Origin: Mycoplana dimorpha
Lineage (GTDB): Bacteria; Pseudomonadota; Alphaproteobacteria; Rhizobiales; Rhizobiaceae
Assembly: GCF_003046475.1 (NCBI RefSeq)
Contig: NZ_PZZZ01000005.1
Span: 124,001-188,000, forward strand
Direction: 5' to 3'
DNA: 64,000 nucleotides
Below, piece by piece: positions 56,734 through 64,000 of the stretch. The translations under genes and the position numbers were made by a program. Below the pieces are notes generated by a model. It saw only the letters and a program-made list of their open reading frames with translations, had not been told where the DNA came from and searched no databases. How positions within the stretch are numbered: the stretch's first letter is position 1; every line of letters starts with the position of its first letter.

Positions 56734-57205
56734 CGGCGAATTGGCATGCTCCTTCGGACAGGGCCAGGGCCTGGTTGGAATAGCGTTCGTCACCTGTCAC
56801 CTCGCGCCCGATCCATGCGGGGATGGCCGGGAGATCCGCTTCGCTCTCGAGTTCCACCTCCGCGACGACGAGACCGCTGTGGCGCCCTCCGTAGACGTCG
56901 ATTTCCCAGGTGAATTCCTGCTGAACGACCTCGTAGCGAACCTTCGTGATCACTGTGCCGATCGACTGGCTCAGCATTTCCTCGGCGATCGCCGGATCGA
57001 TGTCGAATTCGTATTCATCGCGGGCCATGGCCGTATGCCCGATCTTCAGCGTCAGGCAGGCGCGCCCGTCGCCATAGGCGCGAACCCGCAGCGACCGCTC
57101 GTCCGAGGCGATCAGATAGCCCTGCCGGATCGAAACGCCGGCGTTGGCAAGCCGCCGCCACGAGGTTCCCAATACCAGAAACTTTCTCTCGATTTCCTTG
57201 GCCAT
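56708..57205 (-). CDS. CYTH domain protein (triphosphate tunnel metalloenzyme)
   Basis: A 165-residue CYTH protein. The diagnostic ExExK motif is EIERK (Glu4, Glu6, Lys8), followed by the tunnel strands GYLIASDERSLRVRAYGDGRACLTLKIG and RYEVVQQEFTWEIDVYGG, and VVAEVELESE. This fold hydrolyses inorganic triphosphate or makes cyclic AMP from ATP; short bacterial members are usually tripolyphosphatases. The frame is open far upstream, but ATG 57205 starts exactly at the motif. The stop lies inside the CHAD gene start (26-base overlap). Confidence 0.9.
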   Translation of the reverse strand: MAKEIERKFLVLGTSWRRLANAGVSIRQGYLIASDERSLRVRAYGDGRACLTLKIGHTAMARDEYEFDIDPAIAEEMLSQSIGTVITKVRYEVVQQEFTWEIDVYGGRHSGLVVAEVELESEADLPAIPAWIGREVTGDERYSNQALALSEGACQFADEPHDQTG

Positions 57206-57392
57206 GCCCACTCGCTTTCGCATGGTGGAGGGTAGGCAATAAAATTCTACACGATGAGGCGGCCGTGACAAGGTGAGCGGAGGCGCAGCAGTCCCGATAT
57301 TCATTAGCCGGATAAGGAGGTTTTCGCTCGACATGGCCGCGGGGAGGGAGTATTGCACCCGCACCATTTCAATCGTTTTAAGAGGTGCCGCG

Positions 57393-58031
57393 ATGAACAG
57401 CAAAACCGAAAAGCTCTTGTCCGTGCTGAAGTTGCAGCCGGTGGTTCCGGTGCTCGTGGTCGACGACGCCGCAAGTGCGGTCCCGCTGGCACGCGCGCTC
57501 GTGGCGGGTGGGCTGAAGGCGATCGAGATCACCTTGCGCACGCCGGCGGCGCTGGAGGCGGTGCGGCGGGTGGCGAACGAGGTCGAGGGCGCCGTCGCGG
57601 GCGCCGGCACGATCCTGAATGCCGCGCAGTTCGACCAGGCTGTCGCGGCCGGAGCGCAGTTCATCGTCAGCCCCGGCAGCACGCCGGACTTGCTGGATGC
57701 CGCAGCCCTGTCGGCGGTGCCGCTGCTGCCGGGGGCGGCAACGGCCAGCGAGGCGATGGTGCTGCGCGAGCATGGCTACGAGGTTCTGAAGTTCTTTCCC
57801 GCCGAGCAGGCCGGCGGTGCTGCCTACCTCAAGGCGCTGTCCTCGCCGCTCGCCGGAACGCTGTTCTGCCCGACCGGCGGCATCTCGCTTGCCAACGCCA
57901 GGGACTATCTGACGCTGCCGAACGTCGTCTGCGTCGGCGGCTCGTGGGTCGCGCCAAAGGAACTCGTCGCCCGCGAGGACTGGGCCGGCATCACCCGGCT
58001 CGCCGCCGAGGCCGCCGCCCTGAAGGGCTGA
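57393..58031 (+). CDS. eda: 2-keto-3-deoxy-6-phosphogluconate aldolase family
   Basis: A 212-residue class I aldolase. The Schiff-base lysine lies in [13 protein letters not shown], the substrate strands are [15 protein letters not shown] and [27 protein letters not shown], and the phosphate site is [14 protein letters not shown] with VGGSWVAP. It splits KDPG (or hydroxy-oxoglutarate) to pyruvate and glyceraldehyde 3-phosphate in the Entner-Doudoroff pathway. ATG 57393 with GAGG 7 bases upstream was preferred to the open upstream frame. edd and zwf are not in this window. Confidence 0.92.
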   Translation: MNSKTEKLLSVLKLQPVVPVLVVDDAASAVPLARALVAGGLKAIEITLRTPAALEAVRRVANEVEGAVAGAGTILNAAQFDQAVAAGAQFIVSPGSTPDLLDAAALSAVPLLPGAATASEAMVLREHGYEVLKFFPAEQAGGAAYLKALSSPLAGTLFCPTGGISLANARDYLTLPNVVCVGGSWVAPKELVAREDWAGITRLAAEAAALKG

Positions 58032-58167
58032 CGCGTCAGGCCGGCCGATGATCGCCGCCCCACCGGTGACAGGTGACAGGCGACCGCAATTCGGGCGGCG
58101 CGTTTGTATTCGGTTCGTCGCGTTCCTATGTCTCTTTCCGTTTCAACACACGGCTAGGAGAGATGCG

Positions 58168-58902
58168 ATGTTTGATGCGAAGAAGTTGCTGGACCAGTTT
58201 CTCGGCTCGCAGATCCCCGGCGCCGGGGGCACGGTGCGCGATCGCGCCGGCCAGGTGGGGCAGATGGCCAAGGACAATCCGCTGGCCGCCAGTGCGATCG
58301 TGGGGGTCCTGCTCGGCACCAAGGGCGGCCGCGAGGTCGCGGGCTCCGCACTGAAGCTCGGCGGCCTGGCGGCGATCGCCGGCCTCGGCTACCAGGCCTA
58401 CCAGAACTACAAGGCCGGACAGGCGCCGGCGGCCGAGCCCGCTGCCGCCGGGAAGCAGCCGGAGCTGCTGCCGCCGCCGGCAAATTCCGGCTTCGAAACC
58501 GAAGCCGTCAGCCACGACTTCGCGCTCGTGCTGGTGCGGGCGATGATCGCCGCCTCGCGCGCCGACGGCCACATCGACGACGCCGAGCGGGCGCACATCA
58601 TGGACAAGCTGAAGGTGTCGGGCATCGGCGGCGATGCGGCCGCCTTCCTCGAACAGGAACTGGCCGCCCCGATCGATCTCGACAGCATCGTCGCGGCCGC
58701 CACCACGGAGGAGCAGCGCGTCGAGCTCTACACCGCCTCGCGGCTGACGATCGAGCCCGACAGCCGGGCCGAGCGCGGCTACCTCGACCTGCTTGCCGGC
58801 CGCCTCGGCTTGCCGGACGCGCTGGTCGAACACATCGAGGCTACGGTGGCGACGGCCAAGGCGCCGGCCAGTCCGCCAGCGCCTTCAGGCCCGTGGGCTT
58901 GA
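58168..58902 (+). CDS. DUF533 / TerB-like protein
   Basis: A 244-residue protein. The N-terminal part (MFDAKKLLDQFLGSQIPGAGG) and a Gly/Ala-rich middle (GSALKLGGLAAIAGLGYQAYQNY, about residues 58-80) are typical of DUF533. The C-terminal TerB-like helical domain includes RAMIAASRADGHIDDAERAHIMDKL, with acidic residues suited to metal binding. The family is found next to stress or membrane genes and its function is unknown. TAGGAG precedes ATG 58168. Confidence 0.85.
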   Translation: MFDAKKLLDQFLGSQIPGAGGTVRDRAGQVGQMAKDNPLAASAIVGVLLGTKGGREVAGSALKLGGLAAIAGLGYQAYQNYKAGQAPAAEPAAAGKQPELLPPPANSGFETEAVSHDFALVLVRAMIAASRADGHIDDAERAHIMDKLKVSGIGGDAAAFLEQELAAPIDLDSIVAAATTEEQRVELYTASRLTIEPDSRAERGYLDLLAGRLGLPDALVEHIEATVATAKAPASPPAPSGPWA

Positions 58903-59019
58903 TCGGTCCCATCACCACTTTGCATTTGTGTCGCTGCCGGCTCTGGCCTATGGCTGGGCCGGCGCCTTCCCGGACTTGACGGGGCGGGCGTCTTGCTTGC
59001 ATGTTTGGGAGGAGGCACG

Positions 59020-59712
59020 ATGCGCGACCTGAGCAACTGGAAACCCTGCCCGGCGCCGGCGCCGGTGAAGCTCGAGGGGCGCTTCGTCCGCATCGAACCC
59101 TACGAACGGGACAAGCACCTCGCAGCGCTCTGGAACGCCTTCGGCGGAATGGGCATCAACCCGCTTCTGAAATATTTCACGCAGGACGACTTTTCCGGCA
59201 TCGAGGATTTCGATGCCTGGTCCGAGGCGGTGATCCGCTCCGGCTGGGTGCGTGAGGTGATCGTCGACAAGTCAAGCGGGGAGGTCGTCGGCATGGCGCA
59301 CTACATGCGCCCGGACCCGGCCAACGGTGTCGTCGAGATCGGCGGCATCGCGCATGGGCCGGCCATGTCGGCAACGCCGCTGTCGACCGAAGCGCAATAC
59401 CTGCTGGCACGGCACGTCTTCGAGGATCTCGGCTACCGCCGCTACGAATGGAAGTGCCACAACGACAACGAGGCCAGCAAGCGCACGGCGCGGCGCCTCG
59501 GCTTCACCTTCGAGGGCGTGTTCCGCCAGCACATGCTTTCCAAGCGCGCCAACCGCGATACCGCCTGGTTTTCGATGATCGACGGGGAATGGCCGTTGCT
59601 TGCCAAGGCGTTCGAGGCCTGGCTGGCGCACGACAATTTCGATGCGCAGGGACGGCAGAGGCGCCGATTGGAAGACATCCGCGCCGAACTCAAGGAGACG
59701 AGCGGGCAATGA
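59020..59712 (+). CDS. GNAT family N-acetyltransferase (RimJ/RimL type)
   Basis: A 230-residue acetyltransferase with the N-terminal beta-alpha RFVRIEPYERDKHLAALW and the acetyl-CoA region YEWKCHNDNEASKRTARRLGFTFEGVFRQHM, typical of the RimJ/RimL/spermidine acetyltransferase group. GGGAGGAGG directly precedes ATG 59020. The stop overlaps the start of a small membrane protein (ATGA). The acceptor is unknown. Confidence 0.9.
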   Translation: MRDLSNWKPCPAPAPVKLEGRFVRIEPYERDKHLAALWNAFGGMGINPLLKYFTQDDFSGIEDFDAWSEAVIRSGWVREVIVDKSSGEVVGMAHYMRPDPANGVVEIGGIAHGPAMSATPLSTEAQYLLARHVFEDLGYRRYEWKCHNDNEASKRTARRLGFTFEGVFRQHMLSKRANRDTAWFSMIDGEWPLLAKAFEAWLAHDNFDAQGRQRRRLEDIRAELKETSGQ

Positions 59713-59924
59713 GCGACCATGACCAGAAGGGCAGCCGGTCCGCCGCGATCGCCGCCGCCGTCATCCTGCTCGTCACCGGGCTCGCCTTCTTCGTTCTGCC
59801 TGATGTGATGATCGCGCTCGGCAACATCTCGCCGTGGCTCGCAGCCGCCGTGGGCGCGGCTCTGGTACTGGCTTTCTTCCTGCTGTTCTGGCTCAGGGCG
59901 CGCTACCAGCGCGGGCGCGAATAA
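59709..59924 (+). CDS. Small two-helix membrane protein
   Basis: A 71-residue protein with two hydrophobic helices (about residues 12-33 and 40-62) and a basic C-terminus ARYQRGRE. It starts with ATGA overlap to the GNAT stop, so it is translationally coupled. I recognise no family. A hairpin terminator covers its stop codon. Confidence 0.7.
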   Translation: MSDHDQKGSRSAAIAAAVILLVTGLAFFVLPDVMIALGNISPWLAAAVGAALVLAFFLLFWLRARYQRGRE

Positions 59925-59933
59925 CGCGCCCGC
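59911..59933. terminator. Bidirectional hairpin between convergent genes
   Basis: GCGGGCGCG (59911-59919), loop AATAA, CGCGCCCGC (59925-59933), a perfect 9-base stem that includes the stop codon of the small membrane protein. It lies 7 bases before the convergent exporter gene stop. Confidence 0.6.
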
Positions 59934-59939
59934 GGGCCC

Positions 59940-61019
59940 TCAGGCCTGCAGCGAGGCGCCCAGCAGCACCAGTCCCAAGACTAGAACCAGCAGTGCGCCG
60001 AGGATCTCGATGGCATTGCCGACGCGAAGGGCGGCGCTGCCGCCGCCGGCAAAGCGCATGGCCGCTCCCTTGGCGGTCACGGCGAGCGTGGCGAGGATCG
60101 AGACGGTGATCGCGGTGCCGATCGACATGGCCAGCACCGACAGGATGCCGCCGAGATAGAGCCCGTTCAGGAGCGCGAAGGACAGCACGATCAGCGCGCC
60201 CGAGCAGGGCCGCAGGCCCACCGCGATAATGGCCGACCAGGCCTCGCGCAGGGCGAAGCGCTCGCCCTTCAAAAGCGCCGGATCCGGGGCGTGGGAATGG
60301 CCGCAGGTCGAGCATACCTCCCCGATCGCATGGGCGTGGCCATGATGGTGATCATGGTGATGGTCATGGTGGTGATGGTCGTGATCATGGCCGGCCTGGG
60401 CGTGGCGGCGGTCATGCCCCGCAGCTTCGCCGTGCCGGGCCATGGCATAGACCTCCACGGGCGCAAGGCGCCGGTTCCGGCTCCAGAGCTTGCAATAGAG
60501 CAGCCAGGCGCCGAAGGCGGCGATCAGCGCGTAACTGGCGGTCTCAAGCGCCCGGGTAGCCTCCGACATCGAGATGGCGGTACCGCGCAGCACCAGATAG
60601 GCTGCGCCGACGAGCAGGATTGCGACGACGCCCTGTAGCAGCGAGGAGAGGAAGGACAGCAGCACGCCGCGCTTCAGCTCGATCTCGTTCGCCAGCATGT
60701 AGGAGGAAATCACCGCCTTGCCATGGCCGGGACCGGCGGCATGGAAGACGCCATAGGCAAACGACAGTCCGACCAGCGTCGAGGCGGCCCAGGGATTGTC
60801 GCGCATGTTCTTCAGCGCGCCCGTCAGCATGCGGTAGAAGGCCTGCTGCTCGCTGTTGATCCAGGCAAAGAGGCCGCCGAGCATACCGCCGGTCGGCGCC
60901 AGGCCGGGCTCGGCGCTGCCGATGCCGAGCGGCGATTGGGCGTGCGCGATGCCGTATCCGGCAAGCGTCAGCAGCGCGGCCACCGCCGCAATGCGCCGTG
61001 CAGTCTGCCAGCTCAGCAT
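59940..61019 (-). CDS. Nickel/cobalt exporter, NicO/RcnA-like
   Basis: A 359-residue membrane protein. A Sec-like first segment (LTLAGYGIAHAQS) precedes six to seven helices. The metal motif of this family, FAYGVFHAAGPGHGKAVISSYMLA, is at about residues 89-112, and the second is AVGLRPCSGALIVLSFAL. A cytoplasmic or periplasmic loop (about 201-243) carries a dense His/Asp run and a CSTCGHSH motif. The family transports Ni or Co, most often outward. The start overlaps the upstream DUF1007 gene by 7 bases. Confidence 0.9.
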   Translation of the reverse strand: MLSWQTARRIAAVAALLTLAGYGIAHAQSPLGIGSAEPGLAPTGGMLGGLFAWINSEQQAFYRMLTGALKNMRDNPWAASTLVGLSFAYGVFHAAGPGHGKAVISSYMLANEIELKRGVLLSFLSSLLQGVVAILLVGAAYLVLRGTAISMSEATRALETASYALIAAFGAWLLYCKLWSRNRRLAPVEVYAMARHGEAAGHDRRHAQAGHDHDHHHHDHHHDHHHGHAHAIGEVCSTCGHSHAPDPALLKGERFALREAWSAIIAVGLRPCSGALIVLSFALLNGLYLGGILSVLAMSIGTAITVSILATLAVTAKGAAMRFAGGGSAALRVGNAIEILGALLVLVLGLVLLGASLQA

Positions 61020-61669
61020 GTCACCTCCAGCCGCGTCGCGAAGAGCTTGCTCATGTCGTTGCCCGTCGGGTCGTTCCAGAAATCCGCCGTGAGCGTCCCG
61101 CCGTTCTGCGAAAGGACCTCGTCCGGATCGGGGCGCACCACCTGGCGCTTGCAGGCGGCGAACTTCTCGCCGATGACGACGAGGTCGTCGTCGGTGGGGA
61201 AATCCATCGCGGCATACATGGTCGGGTCATAGACCCCGAACGTCAGCTTGCCCTTCAGCGGCATCGCCTGGCCGGGCTTGAGGGTGAAGAACATCAGCAG
61301 CTGGCCGTCCTGGTAGTCGACGTTGATCGCCTCCGGCTTGCCGACCTTAACGCTCTTTCCGTCTTCGGTGATGGAGGTGTAGTAGCTGAACTCCTCCAGC
61401 GACTCGAGCACGACCTGGCCGACCTCTGCCAGTTCGTCGGGATCGAGCTTGAGGTTGGAGTTGTTGTCGAAATCAAGGACGACGCTCGACGAGAACATCT
61501 CGTCGAAACGCCAGACGTTGCGCAGCTCGGTGATGGTGCCGTCGTCGCCGGCGACCACCTCGAGGCGCGCCTCGGCGAATATGTGCGGATGGGAGAGGGC
61601 GACACCCGGTGCAAGCCAGACGGTGCCTGCGAACAGGGGGCCTGCTAGCCGAAGGAGGGCGGGCTTCAT
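61013..61669 (-). CDS. DUF1007 family periplasmic protein
   Basis: A 218-residue exported protein with a Sec signal (LLRLAGPLFAGTVWLAPGVALS) directly followed by HPHIFAEARLEVV, the usual opening of mature DUF1007 proteins. The N-terminal His-x-His may bind metal after processing. DUF1007 genes are regularly coupled to NicO-type transporters, as here, and likely deliver or buffer Ni/Co in the periplasm. Its last 7 bases overlap the exporter gene start. Confidence 0.88.
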   Translation of the reverse strand: MKPALLRLAGPLFAGTVWLAPGVALSHPHIFAEARLEVVAGDDGTITELRNVWRFDEMFSSSVVLDFDNNSNLKLDPDELAEVGQVVLESLEEFSYYTSITEDGKSVKVGKPEAINVDYQDGQLLMFFTLKPGQAMPLKGKLTFGVYDPTMYAAMDFPTDDDLVVIGEKFAACKRQVVRPDPDEVLSQNGGTLTADFWNDPTGNDMSKLFATRLEVTC

Positions 61670-61795
61670 GCGCGGGGGCTTCCTCTCGTGTCAGGCTGGC
61701 GGGATTCGCCAGGGAGCAGATTCGCCACCGAATGTATCGCAATTGGGCCGGATTTGGGATTTCGGCCGAGCGCGAATTGTCGCGCCCGGCGACGG

Positions 61796-62710
61796 TCAGT
61801 GCCGCGCCTCGGCGTCGTTGGCGTTCTTCTTGAACCAGGCATGCAGGAAATCGACGAAGGTGCGCACCTTGGCGGGCAGATAGCGGCGGTGCGGGTAGAT
61901 GGCGTAGATGCCGCGATCCGAGGGCAGGTAGTCGTCGAGAATCGAGACGATCTTGCCGTTCTCGAGACCAGAGCGGGCGATGAACTCCGGCACCTGGGCG
62001 ATGCCGAGGCCGCTGGCGGCGGCGCGCACGGCCGATGAGGGGCTGTTGACCTCGATCTGACCGGTCACCGGCACGCTGAAGCCCGTGCCCTTGGCGTCGA
62101 CGAAGCGCCAGTTGCTGTGCGACTTGCCGTTGGTGTCGATGACGCAGGGCAGCCGCGACAGCTCCGAGGGGTGGGCGATCGGCCCGGTGCGCTCCAGAAA
62201 ATCGGGCGAAACGCAGATCTTCAGGTGGAAATCGCCGAGCTTGCGGGCGATCAGCATGGAATCCTCCAGCCGCGTGATGCGGATGGCGACGTCGAAACCC
62301 TCCTCGACGAGGTCGACGAAACGGTCGTCGGAGACGATCTCCAGCAACAACTCCGGGTGCTCGCGACCGAAATCGATGAGCGACTGGCCGATTTCGGCGT
62401 CGACGAAGGTGCGCGGCGCCGAGATCTTCAGCCGGCCCTTCAGGTCGGTGTTGTTCTCGCGCACGAGGTCGGCGAGGTTGTCGATCTCCTTGAGGATTTC
62501 CGAGGCGGTCCGGTAGTAGGTGTGGCCGGCTTCCGTCATCGAGAACTGGCGCGTCGTGCGGTTGAGCAGCAGGGCGCCGAGTTCGTCCTCGAGCTCGCGC
62601 ACGTACTTGGACAGGAGCGCCTTGGACTTGCCGACCTTGCGCGAGGCGGCTGAAAAACCTTCCGCATCCACGACGTCGATATAGGCGCGAATGCGGGTCA
62701 GCGTATCCAT
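61796..62710 (-). CDS. LysR family transcriptional regulator
   Basis: A 304-residue LysR regulator. The winged helix is at the N-terminus (TRIRAYIDVVDAEGFSAASRKVGKSKALLSKYVRELEDELGALLLNRTTR, about residues 5-54), and the effector domain starts around residue 90 (GRLKISAPRTFVDAEIG). ATG 62710 is the standard start; the frame reaches 62746. It is divergent from the decarboxylase region at 63260, though 549 bases separate them. The regulated genes are not clear. Confidence 0.92.
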   Translation of the reverse strand: MDTLTRIRAYIDVVDAEGFSAASRKVGKSKALLSKYVRELEDELGALLLNRTTRQFSMTEAGHTYYRTASEILKEIDNLADLVRENNTDLKGRLKISAPRTFVDAEIGQSLIDFGREHPELLLEIVSDDRFVDLVEEGFDVAIRITRLEDSMLIARKLGDFHLKICVSPDFLERTGPIAHPSELSRLPCVIDTNGKSHSNWRFVDAKGTGFSVPVTGQIEVNSPSSAVRAAASGLGIAQVPEFIARSGLENGKIVSILDDYLPSDRGIYAIYPHRRYLPAKVRTFVDFLHAWFKKNANDAEARH

Positions 62711-63259
62711 GTAAGTCCTGGTCCTTCCTTGCGGGCGCCCGGTCACGGCGGGGCGTGGGCCGAGGCAGCTGGAATGTCGTAGGCTGGCGAAAAAAATTCA
62801 ATAGCGACAGCGAAAAACTCTTGATTGCGACGGGGAATCTCCCTATTTCCGCGCTTGCCCAAAGTCGCACGTGCCTGTGGGTGTCCGCCGACCCTCGATT
62901 TGGTGAGGATCATCGGTAAGGTACCTGGATCTAACCGCTCCAGTCGCTATTCCGGCCAACCGGGAAATGCGAGGACATCTTGAAGCAACGACGGTGCGGG
63001 CCTTTCTGGTGTCTGCCGGCTCTCCATCAGCCGGGGTTACTGAAGAGGCACACCTTCATTGCCGGAAGTGCGGTTGGGTCATCCCCTCCAATCCATGGCA
63101 GACAAAGCCGAATCCGAGCCTCGGCGGGCTCGGGTTCATCGTCTGGCGCATCGTGCGCATGCCTGGTTCCGGGGTCTCCACCGGCTGGATCCATAGCATG
63201 TTCGCGTCGCCCTTTGTCCTCCGGTTTTGCCGGAGCATCTGTTCACGGGGAACGGCAAG
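62711..63259. other. Long leader region before the decarboxylase gene
   Basis: This 549-base gap contains, from about 62940 on, several hairpins and an overlapping upstream reading frame (62967-63263). The part closer to lysR (62711-62930) shows no clear element. See the leader RNA feature. Confidence 0.6.
62940..63240 (+). ncRNA. Putative structured 5-prime leader (speF-like) of the decarboxylase gene
   Basis: Four hairpins line up: TTCCGG (62950-62955) with CCGGGAA (62960-62966); CCGGCT (63016-63021) with AGCCGG (63029-63034), nested inside GGTGT (63008-63012) and ACACC (63050-63054); CCGAGCC (63114-63120) with GGCTCGG (63127-63133); CTCCGG (63219-63224) with CCGGAG (63230-63235). A conserved speF RNA motif is known upstream of alphaproteobacterial ornithine decarboxylase genes, and this location matches it. 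I could not align the sequence to the motif, so the family assignment is inferred. Confidence 0.5.
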
Positions 63260-63263
63260 ATGA
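62967..63263 (+). CDS. Possible upstream leader reading frame
   Basis: A 98-codon frame begins at ATG 62967 and ends in TGA at 63261-63263, overlapping the decarboxylase ATG as ATGA. The predicted peptide has a hydrophobic segment near VRAFLVSAG and several Cys residues but no known domain. GGGAA lies just before the start, too close to be a strong ribosome site. Translational coupling or ribosome-arrest control is possible; a chance open frame in GC-rich DNA is equally possible. Confidence 0.3.
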   Translation: MRGHLEATTVRAFLVSAGSPSAGVTEEAHLHCRKCGWVIPSNPWQTKPNPSLGGLGFIVWRIVRMPGSGVSTGWIHSMFASPFVLRFCRSICSRGTAR

Positions 63264-64000
63264 CCACTGCACGCATTATCGACTTCCTGAACACGCGACG
63301 ACCGGACGGCCCCTGCCTCGTGGTCGACCTCGACGTGGTGCGCAACAATTTCACCGCCTTCCGTCATGCCCTGCCGGACAGCGCGATCTACTATGCCGTG
63401 AAGGCCAATCCGGCGCCGGAGATCCTGCGGCTTCTCGCAAACATGGGCTCCGCCTTCGATTGCGCCTCGGTCGCCGAGATCGAAATGGCGCTCGATGCCG
63501 GTGCGACGGCGGATCGCATCTCCTTTGGCAACACGATCAAGAAGGAGCGCGACATCGCCCGTGCCCACGCGCTCGGCGTCAAGCTCTTTGCCGTCGACAG
63601 CCATGAGGAAGTCGAGAAGATCTCCCGTGCCGCCCCCGGCGCGCGCGTCTTCTGCCGCGTCCTGACCGATGGCGAGGGGGCCGAGTGGCCGCTGTCGCGC
63701 AAGTTCGGCTGCGTGCCGCAGATGGCCGTCGACGTGCTCGTCTATGCCCACCAGCTCGGCCTCGTCTCCTATGGCGTCTCGTTCCATGTCGGTTCGCAGA
63801 TGACCAAGGTCGACGCCTGGGATTCGGCGCTGGCCGATGCCAAGCGCGTCTTCGTGCAGCTTGCCAAGCAGGGCATCCAGCTGAAGATGGTCAACATGGG
63901 CGGTGGTTTCCCGGCGAAGTACCTGAAGGACGTGCCGACCGCCGAGGCCTACGGCCAGGCGATCTTCGGGGCGCTGAAGAAGCACTTCGGCAACCACATC
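63260..64000 (+). CDS. Ornithine/lysine decarboxylase, fold type III (C-terminus cut by window edge)
   Basis: The first 247 residues of a PLP-dependent group IV decarboxylase (ODC/DAP/Arg family). The PLP lysine is Lys48 in AIYYAVKANPAPEIL. Other family marks are MGSAFDCASVAEIEMAL, ISFGNTIKKERDI, the PLP-contact FHVGSQ and the Gly-rich phosphate-binding VNMGGGFPAKY. Full-length relatives are about 375-380 residues. It would make putrescine from ornithine (and perhaps cadaverine from lysine). A GGGGAA ribosome site (63247-63252) precedes ATG 63260. Confidence 0.93.
   Translation, partial: MTTARIIDFLNTRRPDGPCLVVDLDVVRNNFTAFRHALPDSAIYYAVKANPAPEILRLLANMGSAFDCASVAEIEMALDAGATADRISFGNTIKKERDIARAHALGVKLFAVDSHEEVEKISRAAPGARVFCRVLTDGEGAEWPLSRKFGCVPQMAVDVLVYAHQLGLVSYGVSFHVGSQMTKVDAWDSALADAKRVFVQLAKQGIQLKMVNMGGGFPAKYLKDVPTAEAYGQAIFGALKKHFGNHI

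Overview
The window looks like chromosome or megaplasmid DNA of a Rhizobiales alphaproteobacterium, most likely Rhizobiaceae (Shinella/Ensifer/Rhizobium-like). The reasons are high GC, many ABC sugar-uptake operons each with a LacI regulator, a sitABCD operon behind Mur-like boxes, a dmeRF nickel/cobalt pair, a TPR-type adenylate cyclase, and intergenic palindromes of the kind common in rhizobial genomes. The genus cannot be fixed by eye. Genes are tightly packed with many ATGA stop/start overlaps. I saw no tRNA, rRNA, insertion sequence, prophage or CRISPR array.

Positions 1-17600 hold a large catabolic locus. Fifteen genes run leftward from a LacI regulator: Gfo/Idh oxidoreductase, class I CoA-transferase, enoyl-CoA hydratase, aldehyde dehydrogenase, a MalEFGK-type ABC importer, two GMC oxidoreductases, an SDR, a Dabb protein and a glycerate kinase cut by the left edge. 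A DUF993 aldolase-like gene diverges from lacI, and both promoters carry nearly the same 15-bp operator. The mix of carbohydrate uptake, alcohol/aldehyde oxidation and CoA chemistry does not match a pathway I recognise.

Positions 17.7-34 kb hold ung, an orphan squalene-cyclase-like protein, a dadA-like/nucleoside hydrolase pair, sitABCD, lysS, gltX, an SLC13 permease, a TerC protein and a TetR regulator. The TetR gene is divergent from emrAB (33.6-36.6 kb), with two palindromic operators between them. A Tat-exported metallophosphoesterase follows.

Positions 38-43.6 kb hold a xylose operon (lacI-type xylR, xylB, xylA) and the dmeR-dmeF operon. An adenylate cyclase with a TPR region lies at 43.6-45.4 kb. 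Positions 45.6-53.8 kb hold a second sugar locus: LacI, an Rbs-type ABC importer, a sugar phosphate isomerase/epimerase and a Gfo/Idh enzyme. Its promoter region carries a 40-bp perfect inverted repeat, and an acetyltransferase on the opposite strand interrupts it.

Positions 54-64 kb are mixed: a VOC protein, tRNA hydroxylase trhO, separate overlapping CYTH and CHAD genes, eda, a DUF533 protein, a GNAT, a nickel/cobalt exporter with a DUF1007 partner, a LysR regulator, and an ornithine/lysine decarboxylase cut by the right edge. The decarboxylase is preceded by a long, probably structured leader.
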